A stretch of 17,445 bases of DNA from JANPJV01 sp031425695 (GTDB taxonomy: Bacteria; Pseudomonadota; Gammaproteobacteria; Xanthomonadales; SZUA-5): contig JANPJV010000011.1 in assembly GCA_031425695.1 (NCBI GenBank), positions 1 through 17,445 on the forward strand. Direction: 5' to 3'. Below are positions 1 through 7,643 of the stretch, piece by piece (position 1 is the first letter of the stretch; each line of letters opens with the position of its first letter). A program made the translations under genes and the position numbers. The notes under the pieces were generated by a model. The model was not told where the DNA came from and did no database searches. It saw only the letters and a program-made list of their open reading frames with translations.

Positions 1-36
1 GCGAAACGCGGCGCTGGCGCGAACACTTCCTCGCAT
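1..36 (-). CDS. possible start of a gene running off the left edge
   Basis: On the minus strand an ATG at 36 is preceded by GAGGAG about 7 nt upstream and opens a frame of 12 codons to the window edge (MRGSVRASAAFR). It would lie just downstream of sspA, where many gammaproteobacteria carry sspB, but these residues do not resemble the usual SspB N-terminus (a short lead into RPYLLRA). The product cannot be recognised. The ribosome-binding-like sequence is the only real support, so this is a weak call. Confidence 0.22.
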   Translation of the reverse strand, partial: MRGSVRASAAFR

Positions 37-82
37 GTACCAGCTCCTCGCGCGCTCAGTGCCACGCCACCAGAGGCTCCCG

Positions 83-709
83 CTAATTCGCCAACGCCCG
101 CTCCGGATCCGACAGCGTCCGCTGGAACAACGGCGTCGGAAATAGCTTCTGCGCATACGCCTCGATCCCCGGCCCGAGGCTCCGCAGGGGGATGCCGATG
201 CAGGCGAGGCGCCAGAGCATCGGCAGTACCAGGCAATCGGCCAGGGCAATTTCGTTGCTCAGGAAATACTTGGCGACGCGGAACATTCCCTCATCCTCGA
301 TCAGCGCTTCGCGAAGCCGATCGCGCGCCGGGGCGGCGCCGGCATCCTTCTGGCGCGCCGCATCGAGTGTGCACAGCCAGTCGCGCTCGATGCGATAAGC
401 CGTCAGGCGCGTGCGCGCGCGGCCCAGCGGATCGCTCGGGAGCAATGGCGGATGCGGGAAACGCTCGTCGAGATACTCGGCAATGATGCGGGCTTCATAG
501 AGCACCACATCACGCTCCATCAAGGTTGGCAACGAGCCGGATGGCACCGCGGCCATGAGATCCGAAGGTGGATCCTTCGGATCGACATAGACAAGGTCAT
601 GCGGCAGGCCCTTGATCGCCAGCACCAGCCGGATCGCATGCGATCGTGGGCAATCCAGATGCGAGAACAACGTGAGTGCGCTGCGCGATCGCGGACCCGG
701 CGGCGACAT
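83..709 (-). CDS. sspA: stringent starvation protein A (GST-fold)
   Basis: 208-residue glutathione-S-transferase-fold protein of the SspA family, an RNA-polymerase-associated regulator of stationary-phase and acid-stress genes that is not thought to act as a transferase. A thioredoxin-like N-terminal domain starts at TLFSHLDCPRSHAIRLVLAIKG (residues 13-34), followed by the cis-Pro motif SLPTL (59-63), E/SRIIxEYLDERFPHPPL (about 72-89) with the PHPP surface motif, and a helical domain with FLSNEIALADCLVLPMLWR (about 148-166). The length matches E. coli SspA (about 212). The ATG at 709 is preceded by AGGGAGAG at a suitable distance. It follows petC at a 142-bp gap that holds REP-like hairpins, so it may be co-transcribed with petABC or have its own promoter. 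The petABC-sspA order is common in gammaproteobacteria. Identity is secure at family level. Confidence 0.93.
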   Translation of the reverse strand: MSPPGPRSRSALTLFSHLDCPRSHAIRLVLAIKGLPHDLVYVDPKDPPSDLMAAVPSGSLPTLMERDVVLYEARIIAEYLDERFPHPPLLPSDPLGRARTRLTAYRIERDWLCTLDAARQKDAGAAPARDRLREALIEDEGMFRVAKYFLSNEIALADCLVLPMLWRLACIGIPLRSLGPGIEAYAQKLFPTPLFQRTLSDPERALAN

Positions 710-786
710 GATCTCTCCCTACCCCTAGGGTGAAGTGAGATTAGCCGACCGTTGAGTGTGAATCCAGAGTGCTTGCTTGCGCCTTC

Positions 787-842
787 GTGGGTCTGCGCTG
801 GGCGCGGACGCTTCGCCTTTGCTCAAGTGGGTCCGGACCCAC
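787..842 (+). repeat. GTGG-headed REP-like units between petC and sspA
   Basis: The first unit (787-813) is head GTGG, stem GTCTGCGC, loop TGG, stem GCGCGGAC, then GCTT. It is the same design as the units of the tandem array at 11688-11976. The second (827-842) is a perfect 16-bp palindrome, GTGGGTCCGGACCCAC, apparently a shortened copy of the GTCCGGAC version of the family. Both lie in the petC-sspA gap and could form hairpins in the petABC-sspA transcript. There is no T-run on the minus strand, so this is not a clear intrinsic terminator. Confidence 0.75.
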
Positions 843-851
843 GGACCTACC

Positions 852-1691
852 CTAGTGCACGTCCTTCCAGTACTCCGCCTTCAACAGATAGGCGACTCCG
901 GTGAACAGCAACAGGAACAAGATCACCCAGATGCCATAGGCCTCGCGTTGCAGGGCCGCGGGCTCGCCGACGTACTCGAGGAAGGCGGTGATGTCGCGCG
1001 CGTCGCCCTTGAACTCGTCAGGCGTGCGCGTACCTGGCGTCACCGCGTCGAACACCGGCCCGGCATGGTGACCACCGGCGGCGGTCTCCTCTTCGGGTAC
1101 CTGATCGCCGTTGTGCGCGGCGGCGCGCAGCTGCTGGATGCCCTGCCGCTCCCAGAGCACGTTCGGCATGCTGGCGTTCGGGAACACGGTGTTGTTCCAG
1201 CCGATCGGCCGCGTCGGGTCGGGGTAGAAGGACAGCAGGTAGCTGTAGATCCAGTCGCTGCCACGCACACGCGCGGTCAGCGACAGATCCGGCGGCGCGA
1301 CTCCGAACCAATCCTCGGAGCCCACATCCTTGTCGCCCACGCCCTTGGGCATGGCATGACCGATAGTCTCGCCGAAGGCGCCGCCCGTGAAGTTCAGGTA
1401 CTTGGTGACCTCTTCTTCGGACAATCCCAGATCGTCGGCCATGCGCGCGTAGCGCATGTACTGGAGCGAGTGGCAGCCTGCGCAGTAGTTGAAGTAGAGC
1501 TGCGCTCCACGTTGCAGGGAGACCTTGTCGGAGATATTGGCCCCCGAATTCAGGAGCGTCGGACCTTCCTCGGAGGCGAGCGCCGACCCAGCCACGCCAA
1601 GCAGCAGTGCGCCGGTCAACAACAGGCCTTTAACCTTGATTCCCAGCATGGGCAGCAGTCCTTTGCCTTCGGCCACGTTATCAGTGCTCAT
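852..1691 (-). CDS. petC: ubiquinol-cytochrome c reductase, cytochrome c1 subunit
   Basis: 279-residue c-type cytochrome of the bc1 complex (complex III), which passes electrons from the Rieske protein to soluble or membrane cytochrome c on the periplasmic side. A signal/anchor-like hydrophobic segment (about residues 21-39, ending GSALAS) is followed by the haem attachment motif CAGCH (C70, C73, H74), the c1-typical stretch HSLQYMRYARMADDLGL and DLSLTARVRG. NASMPNVLW contains a candidate axial Met. The C-terminal tail REAYGIWVILFLLLFTG is the membrane anchor, ending YWKDVH. The ATG at 1691 lies inside the end of petB (11-bp overlap), so translation is probably coupled. Last gene of petABC. 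Confidence 0.97.
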   Translation of the reverse strand: MSTDNVAEGKGLLPMLGIKVKGLLLTGALLLGVAGSALASEEGPTLLNSGANISDKVSLQRGAQLYFNYCAGCHSLQYMRYARMADDLGLSEEEVTKYLNFTGGAFGETIGHAMPKGVGDKDVGSEDWFGVAPPDLSLTARVRGSDWIYSYLLSFYPDPTRPIGWNNTVFPNASMPNVLWERQGIQQLRAAAHNGDQVPEEETAAGGHHAGPVFDAVTPGTRTPDEFKGDARDITAFLEYVGEPAALQREAYGIWVILFLLLFTGVAYLLKAEYWKDVH

Positions 1692-2928
1692 GCATGATCA
1701 CCCGCTCTGGCACCGGCTTCACCTTGTCGATCCTGGTGTAGAACGGCATGAAGATGAAGAAGGAGAAATAGATCGCCGTGCACAGCTGCGCGACCAGCTT
1801 CTGCGCGTCCGAACCCGACTGCATGCCGAGCCAGCCGAGCACAACGAAGGACAGCACCAGCAGCGTGATCGCGATCTTGGTCAGCGGGCCGCGATAGCGG
1901 ATCGAGCGTACCGGGCTCTTGTCGAGCCACGGGAGCAGGAAGGGGATCATCACCGCCGCGCCCATCACGATCACGCCGAGCAGCTTGTCCGGGATCGCGC
2001 GCAACATCGCGTAGTACGGCGTGTAGTACCAGACCGGGGCGATGTGCGCCGGCGTGACCATCGGATCGGCACGCACGAAGTTATCCGCTTCCAGGAACAA
2101 ATGGCCGAACGTCGGCTGGAAGAAGATCACGAATGCGAACAGGAGCATGAACACGCCGAAGCCGAACAGGTCCTTGACCGTGTAATACGGATGGAAGGGA
2201 ATGCCGTCGAGCGGCTTGCCGGACGCATCCTTCTTCTTCTTGATGTCGACCCCATCCGGATTGTTGGAACCGACTTCGTGAAGCGCTGCCAGATGCAGCA
2301 CGACCAGCAACAGGAGCGCCAACGGCACGGCAATGACGTGCAGGGCGAAGAAGCGGTTGATGGTCGCGTCGGAAGGCAGGTAGTCGCCCTGGATGAACTG
2401 CACCAGGTCCGGGCCGACGATCGGCACCGCGCCGAACAGCGACACAATCACCTTGGCGCCCCAGAAGGACATCTGGCCCCACGGCAGCACGTAGCCCAGG
2501 AAGCCCTCGGCCATCATCATCAAGAAGATCAACATGCCGAGTACCCACACCAGCTCGCGTGGCTTCTGGTAGGAGCCGTAGATGATTCCGCGGAACATGT
2601 GCAGGTAGACGACGATGAAGAAGAATGAAGCGCCGGTCGAATGCATGTAGCGGATCAGCCAGCCCCACGGCACATCACGCATGATGTACTCGACCGAGGC
2701 AAAAGCCTCGGCGGCGCTCGGCTTGTAATGCATGGTCAGCCAGATGCCGGTGATGATCTGGTTGGCCAGCATCACCAGGGCCAGCGAGCCCATGTAATAC
2801 CAGACGTTGAAATTCTTCGGCGCGTAATACTGGCCGACGTGCTTGTTCCAGAAATCGGTAACCGGGACGCGCTGGTCGAACCAGCCCAGGATTCCGGTCG
2901 AAGTGCTCGTGCGCTCGCCGGCCATCAT
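1681..2928 (-). CDS. petB: ubiquinol-cytochrome c reductase, cytochrome b subunit
   Basis: 415-residue integral-membrane subunit of the bc1 complex, carrying the two b haems and the Qo and Qi quinol sites. The haem ligands are visible as two His pairs in helices B and D: H96/H110 (HSTGASFFFIVVYLH) and H197/H212 (ALHVIAVPLALLLLVVLH), with usual spacing. About eight hydrophobic helices can be traced. The Qo motif reads PVWY (298-301) instead of mitochondrial PEWY, a variant known from beta- and gammaproteobacteria. A Lys-rich insertion (KKKKDASG, about 230-237) precedes the Qo helix region, also common in proteobacterial forms. The ATG at 2928 overlaps the petA stop (ATGA); a second ATG follows immediately. 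Middle gene of petABC. Confidence 0.98.
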   Translation of the reverse strand: MMAGERTSTSTGILGWFDQRVPVTDFWNKHVGQYYAPKNFNVWYYMGSLALVMLANQIITGIWLTMHYKPSAAEAFASVEYIMRDVPWGWLIRYMHSTGASFFFIVVYLHMFRGIIYGSYQKPRELVWVLGMLIFLMMMAEGFLGYVLPWGQMSFWGAKVIVSLFGAVPIVGPDLVQFIQGDYLPSDATINRFFALHVIAVPLALLLLVVLHLAALHEVGSNNPDGVDIKKKKDASGKPLDGIPFHPYYTVKDLFGFGVFMLLFAFVIFFQPTFGHLFLEADNFVRADPMVTPAHIAPVWYYTPYYAMLRAIPDKLLGVIVMGAAVMIPFLLPWLDKSPVRSIRYRGPLTKIAITLLVLSFVVLGWLGMQSGSDAQKLVAQLCTAIYFSFFIFMPFYTRIDKVKPVPERVIMHEH

Positions 2929-3518
2929 GCGGCTCCTTCAGTTTCGCCGATGATCACGCGGTCGCCATCGAAGCGATACGGCGGAACCACCAGATTGGTC
3001 GGCGCGGGTGAACCTTGATAGACGCGTCCGGCGAGATCGAACTTTGAATTGTGACAGGGGCAGTAATAGCCGCCCTTCCACTTGTCGTCCCAGGCTTCCG
3101 GCTGCTGCTTTGGATGCAGCTTCGGCGCGCAACCCAAGTGCGTGCACGAACCGACCAGCACCAGCACCTCAGGCTTCAGCGAGCGATGCTCGTTGCGCGC
3201 GAAATCGGGCTGCTGGTCGAGCTCTTCCGACTCCGGATCCTTGAGCCGATCCTTGTCGGTCGGCAGCACTGCGATCATTTCCGGACTGCGGCGAACGACA
3301 AACACCGGCGCGCCGCGCCAAGCGAGCACCAGCTGTTCGCCCACTGCGAGCTTGCTGATGTCCTGACTGACCGGCGCACCCGCCGCAACCGCCCTGGCAC
3401 TCGGCTTCCACGCGGCCAGGAACGGGATCGCGGCAAATACGCCACCGACCCCTCCCACGACCACCGTCGACGCGGTGAGGAAGCGGCGGCGACCGTTATT
3501 CACGGGCTCTGCTGCCAT
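2925..3518 (-). CDS. petA: ubiquinol-cytochrome c reductase, Rieske iron-sulfur subunit
   Basis: 197-residue Rieske [2Fe-2S] protein of the bc1 complex, which oxidises ubiquinol at Qo and reduces cytochrome c1. The N-terminus has a twin-arginine-like motif (GRRRFLT, residues 9-15) followed by one hydrophobic anchor (about 17-36), as expected for Tat-exported Rieske proteins. Cluster ligands are in CTHLGC (C125, H127, C130) and CPCHNSKFD (C153, C155, H156); C130 and C155 would form the structural disulfide. GSPAPTNLVVPPY is the Pro loop. A TTG at 3533 could extend the frame by five residues, but the ATG at 3518 has a GGAG at good distance and is preferred. First gene of the petABC operon; its stop overlaps the petB start. 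Confidence 0.97.
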   Translation of the reverse strand: MAAEPVNNGRRRFLTASTVVVGGVGGVFAAIPFLAAWKPSARAVAAGAPVSQDISKLAVGEQLVLAWRGAPVFVVRRSPEMIAVLPTDKDRLKDPESEELDQQPDFARNEHRSLKPEVLVLVGSCTHLGCAPKLHPKQQPEAWDDKWKGGYYCPCHNSKFDLAGRVYQGSPAPTNLVVPPYRFDGDRVIIGETEGAA

Positions 3519-3527
3519 GCTTAAAAA

Positions 3528-3531
3528 CTCC
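3528..3531 (-). promoter_or_regulatory. Shine-Dalgarno GGAG deciding the petA start
   Basis: On the minus strand GGAG ends 9 nt before the ATG at 3518. Using the upstream TTG at 3533 would place this GGAG inside the coding sequence, so the ATG is the better start. Confidence 0.6.
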
Positions 3532-3555
3532 AAGAGAACAAGAAAATCTGCGTGG

Positions 3556-3582
3556 CCGATATGCCGGCCCGAATCCTGTCAA
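3556..3582 (-). promoter_or_regulatory. weak sigma70-like promoter candidate for petABC
   Basis: The minus strand has a perfect TTGACA (3577-3582) in the petA-degS divergent gap. The best -10 candidate is TATCGG (3556-3561) at a short 15-bp spacer, which is poor. The -35 match alone is suggestive; the promoter is not established. Confidence 0.3.
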
Positions 3583-3641
3583 GTTTACCTGAGCGCCGGA
3601 AGGCCACACAATCAAAGCGGCGGTGTTTTGGGCTTCCGTTT

Positions 3642-3720
3642 TTGGAGGGCGGCGCTCCTGCGCCGCCGCTCTGCTCGTCGTTCCGCAAAAGGGCGGCGGC
3701 GCGCGAGCGCCGCCCTCCAA
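3642..3720. repeat. GGAG-headed inverted REP pair (BIME-like)
   Basis: Two REP-like hairpins face each other. The outer arms TTGGAGGGCGGCGCTC (3642-3657) and GAGCGCCGCCCTCCAA (3705-3720) are perfect complements (16 bp), and inner arms GCGCCGCCGC (3660-3669) and GCGGCGGCGC (3693-3702) add 10 bp. Read singly, each unit is head GGAG, stem GGCGGCGC, 4-nt loop (TCCT in one, TCGC in the other), stem GCGCCGCC. It fills the divergent petA-degS gap and ends 38 bp before the degS ATG. It is a third repeat family, distinct from the GTGG and GTAG elements. Confidence 0.85.
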
Positions 3721-3746
3721 CAGCGCTCCCGCAACGCGACGTACGC

Positions 3747-3752
3747 CATAAT
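3747..3752 (+). promoter_or_regulatory. possible -10 box very close to the degS ATG
   Basis: CATAAT ends 6 nt before the ATG at 3759, and no Shine-Dalgarno sequence lies between. If used, transcription would start at or beside the ATG, giving a leaderless mRNA. No convincing -35 is seen about 17 bp upstream. Speculative. Confidence 0.25.
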
Positions 3753-3758
3753 CCCAAC

Positions 3759-4904
3759 ATGCCTGAGCACACCCCTACCCCGCCAGCAACCTGGCGCGAG
3801 CATCTTCTGTATTTCACGCGCTGGGCTGTGGTCGGCCTCGCGCTCGCGTTCCTGATCGTGTGGGCGCGCCCGGAGCTGCTCGCGCCCAAGTCCCCGGAAG
3901 CAGGCGGCAATCCTCGCAGCTACGCATCCGCGGTGGGTGTCGCCGGCCCGAGCGTCGTCAATATCTACGCCAATCGCATCGTGACCGAACAGGCCTACTC
4001 GCGACTCGAAGGCAATCCGGCCGCGCAGCGTTTCCTCGGCCCCAGCTTCACCCCGGTCGGGCCGCCGCGCCAGCGCGTCGAAGAGAGCCTGGGCTCGGCG
4101 GTGATCGTCAGCGCCGATGGCTATCTCCTGACCAACAACCATGTGGTCGCGAACAAGGACAACATCCGCGCGGTGCTCTGGGATGGGCGCACCACCGACG
4201 CGCGCATCGTCGCGACCGATGAGGATACCGACCTCGCCGTGCTCAAGATCGATGTCTCGGATCTCCCGGCGCTGCGCTTCGCGAAATCCGAATCCCTGCA
4301 GATCGGTGACGTGGTGCTGGCGATCGGCAACCCCTTCGGGCTCGGCCAGAGCGTCACCATGGGCATCGTCAGCGCTGTCGGTGCCGAACGCCTGAACCTT
4401 GGTTTCGCCGATTTCCAGTACCTGATCCAGACCGATGCCGCGGTCAATACCGGCAACTCCGGCGGCGCGCTGGTGAACACCCAGGGCGAGCTGGTCGGTG
4501 TCAACACTGCGATGTTCGGGCGCGGCCGCGGTGCCGAGGGCATCAGCTTCGCCATCCCGGTGGAAACCGCCCGCGTCGTGCTCGACGACATCGTTCGCCA
4601 GGGTTACGTCACCCGCGGCTGGATCGGCGCCGAGCTCGGCCCCATCCAGGTGATCAACTCCAACACCGAAGAACGGCGCGTCGGCCTGCAGGTCCTGGCC
4701 CTGGGGCTTGGCTCGCCGGCCAGCGCGGCCCTGCGCCCAGGCGACATCATCATGCGCATGCACGGCGTGGACGTCTCCTCGCTGGCGCAGTTTCGCAGCC
4801 TGGAAGCCAACCTCGCCCCCGGCACCGAGGTGCAGATCGGTGCCGTGCGCGGCGGCCTGCCCTTCATTGCGCAGGTCAAGCTGGCGCAAAAGCCGCGGCT
4901 GTAA
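3759..4904 (+). CDS. degS: DegS/AlgW-type periplasmic serine protease (trypsin plus one PDZ)
   Basis: 381-residue HtrA-family protease, single-pass anchored in the inner membrane with its protease facing the periplasm. DegS/AlgW members cleave the anti-sigma factor RseA/MucA when misfolded outer-membrane proteins bind the PDZ domain, starting the sigma-E response. Seen: cytoplasmic N-tail, one TM helix (about 23-36, WAVVGLALAFLIVW), and catalytic triad H128 (TNNHVV), D158 (TDLAVLKID) and S234 (TGNSGGAL). A single PDZ domain follows (about 283-378, with GSPASAALRPGDIIMRMHG). One PDZ and a TM anchor favour DegS over the two-PDZ DegP/MucD. The frame opens at 3552, but residues before the ATG at 3759 would be encoded by the GGAG palindrome, so 3759 is chosen. 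Divergent from petABC; converges on dcd. Confidence 0.92.
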   Translation: MPEHTPTPPATWREHLLYFTRWAVVGLALAFLIVWARPELLAPKSPEAGGNPRSYASAVGVAGPSVVNIYANRIVTEQAYSRLEGNPAAQRFLGPSFTPVGPPRQRVEESLGSAVIVSADGYLLTNNHVVANKDNIRAVLWDGRTTDARIVATDEDTDLAVLKIDVSDLPALRFAKSESLQIGDVVLAIGNPFGLGQSVTMGIVSAVGAERLNLGFADFQYLIQTDAAVNTGNSGGALVNTQGELVGVNTAMFGRGRGAEGISFAIPVETARVVLDDIVRQGYVTRGWIGAELGPIQVINSNTEERRVGLQVLALGLGSPASAALRPGDIIMRMHGVDVSSLAQFRSLEANLAPGTEVQIGAVRGGLPFIAQVKLAQKPRL

Positions 4905-5006
4905 GGCGTTGCTCTGCGTGGGTCCGGACCTTGTCCGGACGATTTCCCCGATCGGAACCACAATATCGTCCGGACACGGTCCGGACCCACGCAAGCAAAG
5001 GCCTTA
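4902..5006. repeat. GTGG-headed inverted REP pair running stop codon to stop codon
   Basis: Arms 4916-4943 and 4965-4992 are complementary over 28 bp with one mismatch. Each is a GTGG unit: stem GTCCGGAC, loop CTT (left) or CGT (right, read on the minus strand), stem GTCCGGAC, then GAT. The pairing resumes at the outer ends, where TAAGGC (4902-4907) and GCCTTA (5001-5006) are perfect complements containing the stop codons of degS and dcd. The element therefore fills the whole convergent gap and could serve as a bidirectional transcript-end hairpin, although no T-run follows. Confidence 0.85.
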
Positions 5007-5569
5007 CGCCCTAGGCAGAGTCACGCCCTTCTGCCCCTGGTACTTGCCACCACGATCCCGATAAGAAACCTCGCAGACCTCGTCGGATTCCAGGAACAGC
5101 ATCTGCGCGACGCCTTCGTTGGCGTAGATCTTGGCCGGCAGTGGCGTGGTGTTGGAAAACTCGAGGGTGACGTGGCCTTCCCACTCGGGCTCGAGCGGGG
5201 TGACGTTGACGATGATCCCGCAGCGCGCGTAGGTGCTCTTGCCGAGGCAGATGGTGAGCACGCTGCGCGGGATGCGAAAGAACTCGACGGTCCGCGCGAG
5301 GCAGAAAGAATTGGGCGGGATGATGCAGACCGGCCCGACGAAGTCGACGAAGCTGCGCGCGTCGAAGGCCTTCGGATCGACGATGGTCGAGTTGATGTTG
5401 GTGAAAATCTTGAACTCGTCCGCGCAGCGCACGTCGTAGCCGTAGCTCGACGTGCCGTACGAGATCATCCGCTCACCATCTTCGCGCACGCGCACCTGGC
5501 CGGGCTCGAAGGGCTCGATCATCCCGTGCGCCGCCGCCATGCGGCGGATCCACGTGTCCGACTTGATGC

Positions 5570-5573
<4 letters not shown>
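5004..5573 (-). CDS. dcd: dCTP deaminase
   Basis: 189-residue cytosolic enzyme converting dCTP to dUTP and ammonia, the main route to dUMP for thymidylate synthesis in many gammaproteobacteria. Recognisable blocks: MSIKSDTWIRRMA at the start, SYGTSSYGYDVR (38-49), GKSTYARCG (111-119) and NVTPLEPEWEGHVTLEFSNT (123-142). In the last block E138 aligns with the catalytic Glu of E. coli Dcd. The C-terminus YRDRGGKYQGQKGV is also family-typical. The frame could extend eight codons upstream, but the ATG at 5573 matches the family start and overlaps the ppiB stop as ATGA, pointing to translational coupling. Confidence 0.97.
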
Positions 5574-6079
<506 letters not shown>

Positions 6080-6116
6080 GGGTAAACCTCTGAAAGTTCG
6101 GATTGAAAGAAAAGGA

Positions 6117-6521
6117 TCAGGCCAGTTGGGCGCCAGCGTTTACGATGCCAGCCGCAAGCGAGAGGCTTGCGCCCCACACGGCGACACTGATGCGGTCCTG
6201 CTCGATGGCATGGTGGAGGTCGCGATGAGCGAGCCGCAGCACCAGGTAGACGACGAACTGCACCAGCAGCGCCACCACGCCCCACTGCGCCAGTTCCATC
6301 ACGGTTTCGCTCTTCTTCATGGCGACGCCGATGGGAACCGCGAAGCCCAACATCGCGCCCGCCAGGATGATCGCCGCACTGACATTGCCGGCCTTGATCA
6401 GGTCGAGCTCGTTATAGGGCGTGACCAGCGTGTACAACGACCAGAACACCGTCAGCTGCAGCAGCCCCATTCCCAGGAAAGCAAAGAAATGGGGCAACTC
6501 GGCGAGGTAGTTGGGCATCAT
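6117..6521 (-). CDS. DUF350 family inner-membrane protein
   Basis: 134-residue hydrophobic protein with about four TM segments (about residues 9-32, 43-67, 78-98, 111-131). The pattern with NVSAAIILAGAMLGFAVPI in the second helix matches the DUF350 (YjfL-like) family, whose biochemical role is not settled. A strong GGAGGAG lies 8 nt before the first of two consecutive ATGs, fixing the start at 6521. It heads the probable DUF350-ppiB-dcd operon and is divergent from nth, with a GTAG-type repeat in the gap. No specific function can be assigned from sequence. Confidence 0.85.
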   Translation of the reverse strand: MMPNYLAELPHFFAFLGMGLLQLTVFWSLYTLVTPYNELDLIKAGNVSAAIILAGAMLGFAVPIGVAMKKSETVMELAQWGVVALLVQFVVYLVLRLAHRDLHHAIEQDRISVAVWGASLSLAAGIVNAGAQLA

Positions 6522-6611
6522 CGCAAATGCTCCTCCAATTGGCGGCGAAGACTAGCAGATGCGGGAAAAGGGGCTTGTCGTGGGACCGGCGATGGCCGCG
6601 ATGCTCTTGCT

Positions 6612-6761
6612 TGACGTAGGTCACGTTGCGCCCGGGAGTATTTAGAATGGGCCGATTACTGGATCGGGCGCTACGTGAGAGGCCGCCGCGCGGTGTCACG
6701 AAGCGCCCGACTACCTGTCGCCTCATGGGATCAGTCCGCGGGCGCAACGTGACCTACGTCA
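6612..6761. repeat. GTAG-family inverted repeat element (150 bp, MITE/BIME-like)
   Basis: Terminal arms of 23 bp are perfect complements: 6612-6634 (TGACGTAGGTCACGTTGCG plus CCCG) and 6739-6761. An inner hairpin pairs TCGGGCGCT-A-CGTGA (6664-6678) with TCACG-A-AGCGCCCGA (6696-6710). Read as two head-to-head units, each is GTAG (mutated to GAAG in one), stem CGCCCG, a loop of roughly 30 nt, stem CGGGCG, then tail CAACGTGACCTACG. The tail matches the element at 14475-14565 apart from one base. It fills the DUF350-nth divergent gap and ends 10 bp before the nth ATG, so any nth promoter must lie in it or beyond it. Confidence 0.85.
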
Positions 6762-6771
6762 GGCCCACCCC

Positions 6772-7416
6772 ATGAACAAAGCCACCCGGACCGAGATCTT
6801 TTCCCGCCTGCGTTCACTGAATCCGCAGCCGACCACGGAGCTGGCGTACACGACGCCATTCCAGCTGCTGGTGGCGGTGGTACTGTCGGCGCAGTCGACT
6901 GATGTCGGCGTGAACCGTTGCACCGCACGCCTGTTCCTGGAGGCGCCGGATGCGCCGACTATCCATGCCCTCGGCGTCGAGGGCGTGATCGAATACATCC
7001 GCACCATCGGCCTGTTTCGCAACAAGGCCAAGCACGTCATCGAGCTTGCGCGCATCCTGGTAGAACGCCATGGCGGCGAGGTTCCACGCGACCGCGAGGC
7101 GCTCGAGGCCTTGCCCGGGGTGGGGCGCAAGACCGCCAACGTCGTGCTCAATACTGCCTTCGGCGAGCCGACCATCGCCGTCGACACCCACATCTTCCGT
7201 GTTTCCAACCGCACCGGCATCGCACCGGGAGCGGACGTGCGCGAAGTCGAAGACCGCCTCATGCGCGTCGTCCCCGCCGAGTTCCGACAGGACGCGCACC
7301 ACTGGCTGATCCTGCACGGCCGCTACGTCTGCATCGCCCGCAAACCCCGCTGCCCCGAATGCCCGATCCGCGACCTGTGCGAGTACCGTTACAAGACGCC
7401 AGTTGAAGCGCTGTAG
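6772..7416 (+). CDS. nth: endonuclease III (DNA glycosylase/AP lyase)
   Basis: 214-residue base-excision-repair enzyme removing oxidised pyrimidines and cutting at the resulting abasic site. The helix-hairpin-helix motif LPGVGRKTANVVLNTAFG (114-131) contains catalytic K120, and the aspartate D138 is in VDTHIFRVSNR; both sit at the same positions as in E. coli Nth. The [4Fe-4S] ligands C187, C194, C197 and C203 show the exact C-x6-C-x2-C-x5-C spacing. The ATG at 6772 matches the family N-terminus, but no Shine-Dalgarno sequence is visible; the gene begins 10 bp after a GTAG-type repeat. It is followed directly by a GTGG-type repeat. Confidence 0.97.
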   Translation: MNKATRTEIFSRLRSLNPQPTTELAYTTPFQLLVAVVLSAQSTDVGVNRCTARLFLEAPDAPTIHALGVEGVIEYIRTIGLFRNKAKHVIELARILVERHGGEVPRDREALEALPGVGRKTANVVLNTAFGEPTIAVDTHIFRVSNRTGIAPGADVREVEDRLMRVVPAEFRQDAHHWLILHGRYVCIARKPRCPECPIRDLCEYRYKTPVEAL

Positions 7417-7422
7417 CTTTGC

Positions 7423-7496
7423 GTGGGTCCGGACCTTGTCCCGCCACAATATTTGCTCTGGGATGCAAAAAGTGTCCGGACAAGGTCCGGACCCAC
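7423..7496. repeat. GTGG-headed inverted REP pair downstream of nth
   Basis: Arms GTGGGTCCGGACCTTGTC (7423-7440) and its perfect complement (7479-7496) pair over 18 bp. The right unit, read on the minus strand, is complete: GTGG, GTCCGGAC, CTT, GTCCGGAC, then ACTTTTTG. The left unit has a decayed second stem (GTCCCGCC). The T-run of the right unit points toward the minus strand, while nth reads plus. The rest of the 227-bp gap up to 7643 shows a GC-rich inverted stretch near 7498-7527 and no clear promoter. Confidence 0.8.
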
Positions 7497-7643
7497 AAGG
7501 GCGGGCGCAGCCGCCCTCACGCCCGCGTGACCAAGCTTTACCTGACGAACGTCGGTGCGGGAACGACCAACGGGCAGGCGTAACGAGCTTGACGTGATGC
7601 GGGCGTATCCTTGCGAGATTGCTCCCCAAGGTGGTCCATCGCC

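Noticed and set aside
1..82. sspB directly downstream of sspA
   Set aside because: The visible 82 bp do not encode the usual SspB start in any minus-strand frame; only an unrecognised 12-codon frame is present.
3552..3758. Upstream extension of the DegS frame by 69 residues
   Set aside because: The extension would be encoded by the GGAG palindrome and would put a basic low-complexity stretch before the TM anchor; the ATG at 3759 gives the usual family layout.
3612..4994. Minus-strand 460-residue frame opposite degS
   Set aside because: Antisense shadow without motifs; degS on the plus strand has an intact catalytic triad and PDZ domain.
7606..7611. TATCCT as -10 box for the nuclease gene, with TTGACG at 7589-7594
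   Set aside because: The spacer would be only 11 bp and no other -35 fits, so no promoter was called.
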